This document shows, piece by piece, positions 42,561-51,537 of a stretch of 64,000 nucleotides of DNA. Made by a program: the position numbers and the translations under genes. This stretch comes from JAPOUP01 sp965203605 (GTDB taxonomy: Bacteria > Pseudomonadota > Alphaproteobacteria > Rhodobacterales > Rhodobacteraceae). Positions within the stretch are counted from its first letter, which is position 1; every line of letters starts with the position of its first letter. The notes under the pieces are model-generated. The model was not told the origin of the DNA and searched no databases. It saw only the letters and a program-made list of their open reading frames with translations. Location: positions 1,612,001 to 1,676,000 of the forward strand of contig OZ241902.1 of assembly GCA_965203605.1 (NCBI GenBank), read 5' to 3'.

Positions 42561-43786
42561 TGGTCCGCGGCCTCGCACTCGCCACCATTCTCGGCGCCAT
42601 CTGGGGATTTGTCGCCGCCACTATCGTCGGCATATCGGCGACACTTGTTTTTGGGGTTGACACAGAACTGACCGTTGTATCTGCCCTTATTGCCGGCGTG
42701 CCCGGGGCGGTTCTCCTGTTGTTCGGGCGCGATCTTGGCTGGAGCAATCGAACCGCATCAGTCGTTTCCGTGCTTGTCTACACTGTTGCCCTATGCCTCC
42801 TGACGCAGATGGCACCCCTTGGCTTGCCTCTGGGTGTCATGCCCGTGACCAGCATTCTGGCAAGCCTGACATTAGGTGCGTTAACGATCGGAGCCGTCGC
42901 CATCGCATTCCATGGGAAGGACTGGCGCAGCCTCAATCGCTACCGCATGGAAGAAGTCATTGCGCGTGCACTCAAGGGGCTGGGCTTTGTCTTCTTTGGC
43001 GGCATCGTGCTTCTTCCGTTCTATGCCATGCTGATGACCAGCTTCAAGAAACAGGCTGAGTTGCTTGTGAACCCTCTGGACTACTCAATTGACCTGACCC
43101 AGGGTTTGGCGCAGCTGTTCTCAAGCTACATCGAGTTGTTTGTCACGTTTGATTTTGGCCGCTTTATCCTCATGTCAACCATCGTCTCGGTGTCCACCGT
43201 GATCCTCACCCTGGCGGCGTCAATTCCCGGAGCCTATGCGATCAGCAGGCTGCGCTTTCCCGGACGTGTAACGTTTTCCCGCTCGATCCTGCTGATTTAC
43301 ATGGTTCCCGCGATCGTGTTGGTGATCCCCCTCTATGCGGTTTTTTCCCAACTTGGTCTTCGCGATAGCCTGCTCGGCCTGTTGATCGTCTATCCCGCGA
43401 CAACCATTCCGGTCTCGCTCTACATGCTGCAGGGGTACTTCCGCGGGCTTCCAAACGAGCTGGAAGAAGCTGGTCTGATGGATGGGTGCTCGCGCTTGAT
43501 GGTGATTTGGCGCATCACGCTACCGCTGTCGCTACCTGCGATCGCGTCGGTCGCCCTATATGTGTTCATGATCGCGTGGAATGAATTTCTCTTCGCATTC
43601 ATGTTCATAGACAGTCCTGAGATATTCACCCTCTCCCGCGCCGTGGTTTCACTCAACTCATCCGAGGTGCCCCGCCAGCACCTTATGGCCGGGGCTGTAA
43701 TCGTGACGATTCCGGTCCTCGTGATCTTCCTTTGGTTCGAAAGATTCCTGGTCCAGGGACTCACTGCTGGAAGCGTGAAAGGCTGA
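42560..43786 (+). CDS. sugar ABC transporter permease (MalG-type) with an extra N-terminal membrane region
   Basis: A 408-residue permease, about 120 residues longer than ordinary MalG-type subunits (about 280). The extra N-terminal part carries roughly four hydrophobic segments (about 5-30, 35-55, 65-85 and 90-115). The MalG-type core begins near residue 140 (GGIVLLPFYAMLMTSFKKQAE) and includes the EAA loop ELEEAGLMDGCSRLMVIWRI. The ATG at 42560 shares a base with the preceding stop (TGATG). The extra spans are shown by the sequence; their role is unknown. Confidence 0.9.
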   Translation: MVRGLALATILGAIWGFVAATIVGISATLVFGVDTELTVVSALIAGVPGAVLLLFGRDLGWSNRTASVVSVLVYTVALCLLTQMAPLGLPLGVMPVTSILASLTLGALTIGAVAIAFHGKDWRSLNRYRMEEVIARALKGLGFVFFGGIVLLPFYAMLMTSFKKQAELLVNPLDYSIDLTQGLAQLFSSYIELFVTFDFGRFILMSTIVSVSTVILTLAASIPGAYAISRLRFPGRVTFSRSILLIYMVPAIVLVIPLYAVFSQLGLRDSLLGLLIVYPATTIPVSLYMLQGYFRGLPNELEEAGLMDGCSRLMVIWRITLPLSLPAIASVALYVFMIAWNEFLFAFMFIDSPEIFTLSRAVVSLNSSEVPRQHLMAGAVIVTIPVLVIFLWFERFLVQGLTAGSVKG

Positions 43787-43789
43787 CCC

Positions 43790-45058
43790 ATGGACGATCT
43801 GACCATCCAAACGCCGGACAAGATGGCCTGTGACATCCTGCGGCGCAACGATCGTGGCGGTCACACAATACCGACAAGTGGCCTCTATCCATATCAATGG
43901 AACTGGGATTCCGTTTTCGTGTCGCTCGGTCTGGCCACCTTCGACCACGACCGTGCGTGGCGTGAACTCGACACCCTTTTCGAAGCCCAGTGGCCAGATG
44001 GAATGGTCCCTCATATCGTCTTCCGCGCGGATGATCCGAGCTACTTCCCTGGCCCGTCAGTCTGGCAGGCCGAAAGCGGACCATTGCCATCATCGGGCAT
44101 CACCCAGCCACCTGTGGCGGCGACAGCGATTTTGGAACTGGCAAGAGAGGATCCGGAGCGGGCGCGGCCATATATAGGAAAGCTGGATGCCTGGCACCGG
44201 TGGTTTCATGCGGCGCGCGATCCAAATGGTCTTGGTGTCATCGCGGTAACCCACCCATGGGAGTCCGGGCGCGACAACCTGCCTGACTGGGACGTACCGG
44301 GAACCGCCATCAATGTCGACAACATCGGAGGGTACACCCGTCGGGACACCGACCTCGTGGGCGCCGACATGCGTCCCCGCAAGGAGGACTATGACCGTTA
44401 TCTGGCTCTGGTGCGGTTCGGAGCAGAGCGGAAATGGAACCAGCATAGAATATCGGCCGAAAGCCCCTTCTTCGTCGCCGACCCGGGCACAACCGCTATA
44501 CTGCTGCGGGCGGAGCGCGACCTTGTGGCGCTGGCCCGGCTGCTGAACGAGCCGGCGATAGAGGCCACCAAACGCATCGCTTCGCTGGAGGCGGGATTCG
44601 ATAGACTCTGGAACGCCCAGGCGGGCAATTACTGTGCGCTTGATCTGAGAACCGGCAAGCATGCTGAGGCTGGCACCTCGGCTGGTTTTCTCGCGCTCTA
44701 CGCGGGCATCGCTGACCGCAAGGCAAATCTGATCGATCAACTCACCGTCTTTGACCGTTCGGTTGGCTATCTCGTGCCGAGCTATGATCCGCATAGCCCA
44801 TATTTCGATCACCGCCGCTATTGGCGCGGTCCGGTATGGGCACATGTGAATTTCATGATCGCCCGCGGACTGCATGAATTCGGTGAGGATTCATGGGCCA
44901 ACCGGTTGCGATCCGACACGGCGACCCTCATTCGCAACGCAGGATTCTCGGAGTATTTCAGCCCCGTCAATGGCGAGGGCTGCGGTGGAAGCAGTTTTTC
45001 CTGGACGGCAGCGATCTGGCTTGCCTGGGGATTGGGAAGAGTGGGGGAACTGGACTGA
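43790..45058 (+). CDS. GH63-type glycoside hydrolase, likely glucosyl- or mannosylglycerate hydrolase
   Basis: A 422-residue (alpha/alpha)6-barrel hydrolase with no signal peptide, so cytosolic. Motifs match the bacterial GH63 group that cleaves mannosylglycerate and glucosylglycerate: GLYPYQWNWDSVF near residue 32, HPWESGRDNLPDWD (candidate general acid Asp162), DPHSPYFDHRRYWRGPVW and FSEYFSPVNGEGCGG (candidate base Glu396) followed by SFSWTAA. It sits between the permease and ATPase genes of a LacI-controlled importer, overlapping the ATPase start. It probably hydrolyses the imported solute inside the cell. The exact glycoside is inferred. Confidence 0.82.
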   Translation: MDDLTIQTPDKMACDILRRNDRGGHTIPTSGLYPYQWNWDSVFVSLGLATFDHDRAWRELDTLFEAQWPDGMVPHIVFRADDPSYFPGPSVWQAESGPLPSSGITQPPVAATAILELAREDPERARPYIGKLDAWHRWFHAARDPNGLGVIAVTHPWESGRDNLPDWDVPGTAINVDNIGGYTRRDTDLVGADMRPRKEDYDRYLALVRFGAERKWNQHRISAESPFFVADPGTTAILLRAERDLVALARLLNEPAIEATKRIASLEAGFDRLWNAQAGNYCALDLRTGKHAEAGTSAGFLALYAGIADRKANLIDQLTVFDRSVGYLVPSYDPHSPYFDHRRYWRGPVWAHVNFMIARGLHEFGEDSWANRLRSDTATLIRNAGFSEYFSPVNGEGCGGSSFSWTAAIWLAWGLGRVGELD

Positions 45059-46116
45059 TGGGCGCGATCGGATTGACCGAAATCCATAAGTTCTTTGGTG
45101 ACACCCATGTCATCAAGGGTGTTGATCTTGAAATCAACGAAGGCGAATTTGTTGTCTTTGTCGGCCCATCCGGATGCGGCAAGTCCACCATGCTTCGGTT
45201 GGTATCGGGACTTGAGGAGGTTACCGGTGGAAAGGTCGAAATCGAAGGCAAGAACGTCACGGCGCTTGGTGCGGCGGAGCGCGGCCTCGCGATGGTCTTC
45301 CAATCCTATGCACTCTACCCACATATGACAGTGCGTGACAACATGGGTTTTGGCCTCAAGGTTGCAGGCGCATCCCAATCGGATCGCGACGAAGCGGTCG
45401 GCCGCGCTGCGGACATCCTCCAGTTGGGGCCTCTTCTTGACCGCAGGCCAAAGGAACTGTCCGGTGGCCAGCGCCAACGCGTGGCGATCGGCCGGGCCAT
45501 CGTCCGCGAGCCGGCAGCTTTTCTGTTCGACGAGCCGTTGTCAAACCTCGATGCAGCGCTGAGGGTGCAGATGCGGATCGAGATCGCCCGTCTTCATCGA
45601 CGGCTTGGCAAGACCATGATCTACGTCACCCACGATCAGGTGGAAGCGATGACCCTAGCCGACCGCATCGTGGTCTTCGATGCCGGTGTCATCCAGCAGC
45701 AGGGTGCTCCGCTACAGCTTTACCGAAACCCTTCGAATCTGTTCGTCGCCACATTCATCGGCTCACCGAAGATGAACATCCTTCCCTGTGAGCCGACCGA
45801 CGGCGGCATCCGCCTCACGAACGGCACTGTCGTTGCCCTGCCCGGTCTTGACTGCGACGCCCGGCACTTTGGCATCCGACCGGAACACATTCGTCTTGCA
45901 TCCCAAGGTGAAGCGGTCCTGTCGGGCACGGTCGGCGTTGCCGAGCATCTTGGAAGTGATAGTTTCGCATACGTGGATGTTCCGGGGATGGACCCCATCA
46001 ATGTCCGTATAGCGGGTGGTGCGGACATTTCGGAAGACCAGGAAACGGGTCTCAGCTTCGATCTTTCCGATGCGCATCTGTTCGGCGGAGATGGCAATCG
46101 AATAGAGTTCAGATAG
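45058..46116 (+). CDS. sugar ABC transporter ATPase (MalK/UgpC-type)
   Basis: A 352-residue ATPase. Walker A is GPSGCGKST, the Q-loop is in MVFQSYALYPHMTV, the signature is LSGGQRQRVAIGRA, Walker B is FLFDEPLSNLD, and the switch His is in YVTHDQ. A C-terminal OB-fold/TOBE regulatory domain begins near residue 235 (FIGSPKMN...FGIRPEHI). The ATG at 45058 overlaps the hydrolase stop (TGATG); the open frame upstream lies within the hydrolase gene. Last gene of the sugar operon. Confidence 0.94.
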   Translation: MGAIGLTEIHKFFGDTHVIKGVDLEINEGEFVVFVGPSGCGKSTMLRLVSGLEEVTGGKVEIEGKNVTALGAAERGLAMVFQSYALYPHMTVRDNMGFGLKVAGASQSDRDEAVGRAADILQLGPLLDRRPKELSGGQRQRVAIGRAIVREPAAFLFDEPLSNLDAALRVQMRIEIARLHRRLGKTMIYVTHDQVEAMTLADRIVVFDAGVIQQQGAPLQLYRNPSNLFVATFIGSPKMNILPCEPTDGGIRLTNGTVVALPGLDCDARHFGIRPEHIRLASQGEAVLSGTVGVAEHLGSDSFAYVDVPGMDPINVRIAGGADISEDQETGLSFDLSDAHLFGGDGNRIEFR

Positions 46117-46225
46117 TCGGCATCCCCGTCATCTGATGCTTTCCGTCGGGTCGTGAATCCGCCTATCGATAAGGACACCGCCCACTGATCGCGAGGTCAA
46201 CCAGCGATTCCTTCCTGACCGCAGC

Positions 46226-46477
46226 TTACTCCCGCGGGACTGGCTTCACGGCGAACTGGATACCGGTTTCGCAATGGACTGGTCTGCGAAGCTCCGTCAG
46301 GGTTGGTTTCGAGTTGGTTGGAGAAAGATCGCATGGCGAAGGGCGTGGACAGAGCGGCGGGCGTGAAAATTCGTTGCCAATGTCGAAGGCAATCCACCGC
46401 CAGTCCTTGACGGAAGGAAAAATCTCATCGGCGTCGTAGAGGCTGCTGCCGGGTTCGTCTGGCAGTGCTGTCGTCAC
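46226..46477 (-). CDS. small unknown protein overlapping the AAA ATPase gene
   Basis: An 83-residue open frame starting at a GTG (46477) that has AAGGAAAAGGA just upstream. It overlaps the last 53 bases of the AAA ATPase gene in another frame. The middle reads DADEIFPSVKDWRWIAFDIGNEF, which looks protein-like, while the tail is proline-rich and low in complexity. I do not recognise it. The ribosome-binding site and the position favour a real gene, but the C-terminal part may not be native. Confidence 0.35.
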   Translation of the reverse strand: MTTALPDEPGSSLYDADEIFPSVKDWRWIAFDIGNEFSRPPLCPRPSPCDLSPTNSKPTLTELRRPVHCETGIQFAVKPVPRE

Positions 46478-47735
46478 CGTCCTTTTCCTTCAAAGACGAT
46501 CCAGGCATGGGTTCGGTCCCCGCTTCGATCAAGTACGACCGAAACGAGGGAATCGGCGAGTGGACGGAATCCCTACCGTCGTCATACAACGCACCCCTGT
46601 GGATAAGATGGGCGAGGAAACGTCTGGGAGTCATGCCGTCGGGCAGCGACCAAGGGATGTCCTGAGGTGAATCGCCAGTGCGGCAATGTCCAACGATGGT
46701 TCCAAGGAGAGTGGTTCTGGCGATCGTTCCTGTAGTGGTCTCCGATCCGTTCCTGGATTCCGGAACGGTCTCCATCACTTTGGCGACCAATGCGTTCGAT
46801 TCCCGCATCTCCAAGCTGTACTGGCTTTCATAGTACTCCCGGCGTTTCCGCCGTGTCTCCGACTCGACGTCCGTCCAAACGATCCGTTCCAGGTCCCCAT
46901 TCACCCGCAGCGCCTCCTCCGCCAGTGCGACGCCCGCGTGGTGCAGGTGTCTCGGCCAACCGTCGCAAAGGTGGACCAGATCATGCAGTTGTGGAATGTG
47001 ACGGGAGATATCCAAACCGAAATGCCTGCAGGCTTTTTCCATGAACGTTCTCGCTTCCCAGGCCTCCAGCCTTCCGACCTCATGGACCACGACGCTCCGC
47101 GTCAGGTCCATTTCCCTGGCCCTGTTCTGGGTGTCGGACAATCCGGCCAGCACCAACGACAGGGGCAGCCCCGTGGTGCCGTCGTGAATCGCCTGGAGAA
47201 AGCGGGCTTCCGGCGTCGTCCGGTCCCCGGCAAGCCGCTGCGCCTCATCGACGGCGACGATGATCGGTACCGAGCCCTCGCGCGCCGGATGCTTTCTCGC
47301 CAGCATTCTAAGTGTCTTTGGAATCTCCGCATCGGAAAACCCGACCGAGAAACCGCCGGGTCCAGCGCCGATGGCGTTAATTCCCTTCAGTCTGTCCATC
47401 AGGGCCTTTCTCCAGGATACCTTGTCCATGGTCCAGGCGTCGAGGACCGCTCCCACGCCCACAGCGGTGTCATCGGTGATATCCGTCGAGGAGAGCGTCA
47501 CGACCCTGGGGGTTCCGTTCTCTCCTGTCCATAGCCGCTGCATCTCGTGTAGGAGTGAGGTCTTTCCCGCCCCTGGCGCCCCCTGCACGATGCGCGTCAC
47601 TTTCGGCCGGCCCGCCTTTCGGATCGCTATGTCCAGAATATCGCCGAGGATGGCGCCGCGGCCGACGAACACCGGCGGCGGGTCGCCCTCGTCCAATCGC
47701 AGGAACTCCCTGACCCTTTCATACCGTATCGGCAT
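46425..47735 (-). CDS. AAA-family ATPase of unknown role
   Basis: A 436-residue ATPase. After MPIRYERVREFLRLDEGDPP and PVFVGRGAILGDIL it has Walker A QGAPGAGKTSLLHEM, Walker B VPIIVAVDEAQRLAG, a sensor-like LSLVLAGLSDTQNRAREM and a helical lid (LVHLCDGWPRHLHHAGVALA). It resembles Orc/Cdc6- or STAND-like single-ATPase proteins and bacterial AAA proteins that bear an orc1-like fold. The ATG at 47735 has GGAGGAG upstream, so I do not use the longer frame to 47882. The C-terminal tail is basic (ARRTRQQPLRRR). It lies between the sugar operon and a dead transposase, so it may be part of a mobile or defence module. Confidence 0.75.
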   Translation of the reverse strand: MPIRYERVREFLRLDEGDPPPVFVGRGAILGDILDIAIRKAGRPKVTRIVQGAPGAGKTSLLHEMQRLWTGENGTPRVVTLSSTDITDDTAVGVGAVLDAWTMDKVSWRKALMDRLKGINAIGAGPGGFSVGFSDAEIPKTLRMLARKHPAREGSVPIIVAVDEAQRLAGDRTTPEARFLQAIHDGTTGLPLSLVLAGLSDTQNRAREMDLTRSVVVHEVGRLEAWEARTFMEKACRHFGLDISRHIPQLHDLVHLCDGWPRHLHHAGVALAEEALRVNGDLERIVWTDVESETRRKRREYYESQYSLEMRESNALVAKVMETVPESRNGSETTTGTIARTTLLGTIVGHCRTGDSPQDIPWSLPDGMTPRRFLAHLIHRGALYDDGRDSVHSPIPSFRSYLIEAGTEPMPGSSLKEKDGDDSTARRTRQQPLRRR

Positions 47736-48112
47736 CGTTCTCCTCCATGCGTCAGGTCGCCAGACAATACCATGTCCTGTTCGCGAAACATAGTCATGGC
47801 CAAGGAGACACCATCTGCCGGAAAACCAATTCGGGCGCGTGGATTTCGCAAATGGAAATTCTCTCTGGAGAATATGGTTCACCGATTTGGAAAAACACCA
47901 GTTGAAACTCTTCTGGAATTTTTGTTATCAATGAGTTGCGAAGGCATAGTGGAAAAAATCTGACTGTCGTTACATCAGCTACCACTGCCCAAGACAGAGC
48001 TTTCGCAGCCCCCTGATCCGGCAGAGAATTCCATGCGCCCTTTAGCCTCTAGCCTTTAGCCTCTAGCCTCTATTCCCAACGCCCACAATTCCCATGAATC
48101 TTCCGTTCCGGA
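47736..48112. other. 377 bp, AT-richer, with a short tandem repeat
   Basis: Upstream region of the AAA ATPase gene and left edge of the dead transposase. It is noticeably AT-richer (47830-47960) than its surroundings and carries the 7-bp tandem repeat at 48041-48072. No gene is supportable. Confidence 0.5.
48041..48072. repeat. 7-bp tandem repeat, about 4.5 units
   Basis: Units alternate TTTAGCC and TCTAGCC (TTTAGCC TCTAGCC twice, then TCTA). It lies directly outside the left edge of the transposase remnant. Short arrays like this vary in copy number by slippage. Confidence 0.85.
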
Positions 48113-49248
48113 TCACAGGAAGCTGATCCGAAGCCAGCGCTTGCCGGGCCACCGAACGGCGATGTCGGTCCCGTCATGGGATGCGTTGAGGAGGAACGGG
48201 TTGTTCGCCCGGCGCCCGAGCCGGACATCGACGCAGTCCCCGGTGACCGTGATGTCGGCGGGCGCCCTGACGAAGTTGCGGAACAGCGTCCGGGACTTCG
48301 CGTTCCGCCTGCCGTTGCCGAGGCGGACGGCCAGCAGCCGGTGGAGTCCGCTGGCCATGAGCGTCAGCTGGAGGTCGAGGTCGACCTTCATCGGCACCGC
48401 GGCGGACAGCGCATCCATGTGAAGGAAGTCGATGGCGTTCTCGATCACCATGCGCCGGGCGTGGCGGTCGACGGGCTGGCTCGCGGATGTCTTCATCTGG
48501 TTGGTCAGCGGGAGGGTCGGCCGCTCATGACCGAGGCCGCGCGCGGCGAGCTGGCGGATCCCTTCCCGGTATCCTGTGATCCTGACGCGCTGGTCGGGAA
48601 CCTGCGGCGTGCGGTGGATGCGCCCGACATTGTTCAGGCGCACCTGTTTCCATTCGCTGTCCGGACGGGCGGCGACGGCGGCGGGCCGCGACCCGGAGCG
48701 TCGGCGAAGGGTCAGGAAGTCGATCCCTTCCGCGTTGATCCGTCCGGGATTGGCGTAGGTGGTGAGCCGGGAACCGGCGTCGCGGGCGAGGAAGGCGGGG
48801 ACGCCCTTCTGCCTGCGGCTCCGTCTGGAGACGCAATGCCTTTCGACCGGCGCCTCCGCATCCTTTCCGTGCCAGGGTATCGTATGGAAGTCCAGGTCGA
48901 TGAAGCCGTCGCCGCCGGGATCGGTGCCGAGCCCGTGCAGCGCCCGGTGCCAGCGGTCCATGAGGCAGGAGCACAGCTTCGGATCGACGCGCCCGGAACA
49001 CTCCGTCAGGCCTGGGCGTTTCGGCATGACGTTCAGCCCGGCGAACAGGCGATGCCGGGACCGGGGATGTCGGCCATGATATGCGGCGGCCTTCCGGCCC
49101 CCCAGAGCTTCAGCGCCAGCAGGGACTGGAAGGCATGGTCCGCCGGGATCATCGCGCTGCCCGGCATGCGGCTGTCGGCGACGATTCGGTCGAGGTCGAT
49201 GCGGATGGGATCGGGAACGAACAGGAACAGTCCGCCAATGCACACCAT
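48113..49248 (-). pseudogene. IS transposase remnant, frameshifted with an internal deletion
   Basis: The N-terminus starts at ATG 49248 (FLFVPDPIRIDLDRIVADS, ALKLWGAGRPPHIMAD) and runs in one frame to about 49050. It then shifts frame and continues as LFAGLNVMPKRPGLTECSGRVDP, DLDFHTIPWHGKD, SRRSRRQKGVPAFLARDAGSR and LTTYANPGRINAEGIDFLTLRRRS, ending with HARRMVIENAIDFLHMD. In relatives that I recall, a long segment containing catalytic residues lies between FLARDA and the TTYAN region, so it seems deleted here. TTCCCAA/TTGGGAA at 48073 and 49256 may be remains of its terminal repeats. Non-functional. Confidence 0.75.
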
Positions 49249-49274
49249 TGGAGACTTGGGAACAGCCCATAGGC

Positions 49275-50240
49275 CTAGTTTGAATTACTAAGCCGATACT
49301 GAGACGGCGTGCAGCCGTAAGACCGCCGAAATAGGCTGGAGAAATACTGAAAATTCCCGAAGCCATTGCGTAGGGCAATTTCTGAAATTGTTTGATTTGC
49401 AAATCTAGGATCTCTCAAATCATCGCCGACTCGTTGCAATCGTTGGTTTCGAATATATCCCGAAATTGTCAGATTTGCTGACGCAAATATCTCGCTAAGT
49501 CGCCTTACTGATAAACCGGCGCACGCGGCAACACTCTCTCGGCAAAGATCCGCGCTATCCAAATTCGAGCGTATGTATGATTTCGCTCTTAGCAATATGT
49601 GTTGTTCAGGCATCGATAATTCGTAGCGTGAACCCCTGATACCAGCCAAGGCACTTGCTATGAGGTCAAGAATAGACTCCTGCAACAGGGCGCCAGAGTA
49701 TTCTTCCTGTTCTTCGATCAAATTTGCAAGACGAGTGAGATTGCCCGAAACAAATTCACCCAATGCGTCTTGGCCATTGACCCTAACACCTGTCAGCATT
49801 TCAGCATCAGGAAGCCTGGCCAGTAGTTTTTCCTTTGGAAACTGGAGAACCATCATCTCGAACCCGTCGGTCAAGCCAAGCGTGTAGGGCTCGGTGCTGT
49901 CATAGATCACGAAATCACATGGTTGCAATTGGGCGTTGTTTCCGCGTTGGTCCACGGAAGCAGTCTGTTTCATTTGCAGGCTTAACAGAAAATCGTTTTC
50001 GTTGGATCGGGAAATATCATACCGGCGGCGGAAAGCCTGATGACGCGTCCCCCCTATGTTTGAGAAAGAGATGTGCGAGTGTCGGCGGACATCTATGGAA
50101 CCATCAAAAGGCCCTTCTCCATCATATTCACATCCGAGCAGCACATAGGTGTCACAAACGGCCTCACGCCAATAGCTGAATCGTTCGGGCTCGCCTACCT
50201 CATGGGTATCGTACCGTATATGTCGGGAAAATTCCTGCAT
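49275..50240 (-). CDS. AraC-family transcriptional regulator
   Basis: A 321-residue regulator. The N-terminal ligand-binding half resembles the AraC-binding-like domain of FeaR and nitrile-metabolism regulators (FSYWREAVCDTYVLLGCEYDG, then DFVIYDSTEPYTLGLTDGFEM). The C-terminal AraC helix-turn-helix pair covers about residues 220-318, with LCRESVAACAGLSVRRLSEIF and QTISEIALRNGFGNFQYFSSL ending in FRRSYGCTPSQYR. It is divergent from the nitrilase-aldoxime dehydratase operon, so it is the probable activator. The gene is AT-richer than its neighbours, consistent with acquisition by transfer. Confidence 0.88.
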   Translation of the reverse strand: MQEFSRHIRYDTHEVGEPERFSYWREAVCDTYVLLGCEYDGEGPFDGSIDVRRHSHISFSNIGGTRHQAFRRRYDISRSNENDFLLSLQMKQTASVDQRGNNAQLQPCDFVIYDSTEPYTLGLTDGFEMMVLQFPKEKLLARLPDAEMLTGVRVNGQDALGEFVSGNLTRLANLIEEQEEYSGALLQESILDLIASALAGIRGSRYELSMPEQHILLRAKSYIRSNLDSADLCRESVAACAGLSVRRLSEIFASANLTISGYIRNQRLQRVGDDLRDPRFANQTISEIALRNGFGNFQYFSSLFRRSYGCTPSQYRLSNSN

Positions 50241-50426
50241 TAAACGCCGAGCACTCCTATTTCAAAGCAATGCTACCGATGTGTGCGCACGCCACTCCTG
50301 TTCCATTTCCGCCATGTTCCTGGAACTCAGGATAACCAGTAACAGTTAGGAAATCAACCACATCGCCCGTATTTGAAAGGTTTTGTGCCGAGAATCAGAA
50401 GCGACCCAGATGTTATTCCGGTAGTC

Positions 50427-50444
50427 ATTCCAGATATCTGGAAT
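50427..50444. promoter_or_regulatory. perfect 18-bp palindrome upstream of the nitrilase gene
   Basis: ATTCCAGATATCTGGAAT is its own reverse complement and lies 65 bp upstream of the nitrilase start, in the divergent region shared with the AraC-type regulator. AraC-family proteins usually bind direct repeats, so the palindrome may be the site of a second, dimeric regulator. Confidence 0.55.
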
Positions 50445-50508
50445 TCGCTCTTTGCAGCAGCACAAAGGCTGTAGCCGAGAAAGCACGAACCAGCGGGGAC
50501 GAAAGGCA

Positions 50509-51537
50509 ATGAAGGATTCTTTCAAAGTGGCCGCTGTTCAAGCGGCGCCATCGTATCTAGACCTTGCTTCGGGAGTTGAACGAGCGGTTGGTTTCATTGA
50601 AGAAGCGGCTAGCCAAGGATGCAGGTTGGTCGTTTTTCCCGAGACTTGGTTACCGGGCTATCCCAATCATGTGTGGCTTGGCCCGGTGGCATGGCAGATG
50701 CAGTTTGTTGGCCGGTATTTTGAAAACAGCGTGGAAGCGCGTAGCGACGAAGACCGGACGATAGCCGAAGCAGCGAAGCGCAACAGCATTCAGGTTTCCA
50801 TGGGCCTTTCAGAGCGCGACGGCGGCAGCCTGTATATCGCTCAGTGGCACTATGACGAAAGCGGGAAGGCGATTAGCCGACGCCGAAAATTAAAGCCTAC
50901 ACATGTCGAACGCACCGTATTCGGCGAGGGCGATGGCAGCGATCTGGCCGTCATCGAAACGTCCATCGGTCGCGTGGGGCAGCTTTCCTGCTGGGAGCAT
51001 CTCCAACCACTTTCCAAATACGCGATGTATTCCCAAAACGAGCAAATCCATTGCGCCGCCTGGCCGAATCTCGCGCTTTATCGTGGCGGGGCCTACGCGC
51101 TTGGCGATGTGGTCAACAACGCCGCCAGCATGATCTACGCCGTCGAGGGCGGCTGCTATGTGATTGCGGCTTGCGCCTTCGTCAGCAAGGCGCAACAGGA
51201 TATCCTTTGCGAAGGCGATCCGCAGAAGGAGGCATTGTGTCCCGTGGGCGGCGGCTTCACCCGAATTTTCGCGCCCGATGGCCAATCGATCGGTACTGAC
51301 TTGGCGGAAGACAAGGAAGGCCTCGTCGTCGCGGAAATCGATCTGGGGATGATCGCCTTTGCCAAGGCTGCTGCTGATCCCGCCGGTCACTATGCGCGCC
51401 GCGACGTGACACGCCTGCTGCTTAACCGTACACGACAGCGTCCAGTTGTCGAACTCAATGATGCGTCGGGCACGTTGATTGCCGAAGCACCGAACGATCG
51501 TGAGATCGTAGAGGAGATTTCCGATGCAGCAGAATGA
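50509..51537 (+). CDS. nitrilase (aliphatic/arylaliphatic type)
   Basis: A 342-residue nitrilase hydrolysing a nitrile directly to the carboxylic acid and ammonia. The catalytic triad is visible: Glu45 in FPETWLPGYP, Lys129 in RRRKLKPTHVERTVFGEG, Cys161 in GQLSCWEHLQP. The surrounding sequence (KPTHVERTVFGEGDGSD, NNAASMIYAVEGGCYVI) is the nitrilase, rather than amidase, type. The ATG at 50509 follows CGAAAGG; its N-terminus MKDSFKVAAVQAAP is canonical. Its last 14 bases overlap the aldoxime dehydratase gene, so the nitrile formed by that enzyme is the evident substrate. Confidence 0.93.
   Translation: MKDSFKVAAVQAAPSYLDLASGVERAVGFIEEAASQGCRLVVFPETWLPGYPNHVWLGPVAWQMQFVGRYFENSVEARSDEDRTIAEAAKRNSIQVSMGLSERDGGSLYIAQWHYDESGKAISRRRKLKPTHVERTVFGEGDGSDLAVIETSIGRVGQLSCWEHLQPLSKYAMYSQNEQIHCAAWPNLALYRGGAYALGDVVNNAASMIYAVEGGCYVIAACAFVSKAQQDILCEGDPQKEALCPVGGGFTRIFAPDGQSIGTDLAEDKEGLVVAEIDLGMIAFAKAAADPAGHYARRDVTRLLLNRTRQRPVVELNDASGTLIAEAPNDREIVEEISDAAE

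Noticed and set aside
48176..49291. 371-codon plus-strand frame opposite the transposase relic
   Set aside because: The antisense mirror of GC-rich transposase DNA; no family features.
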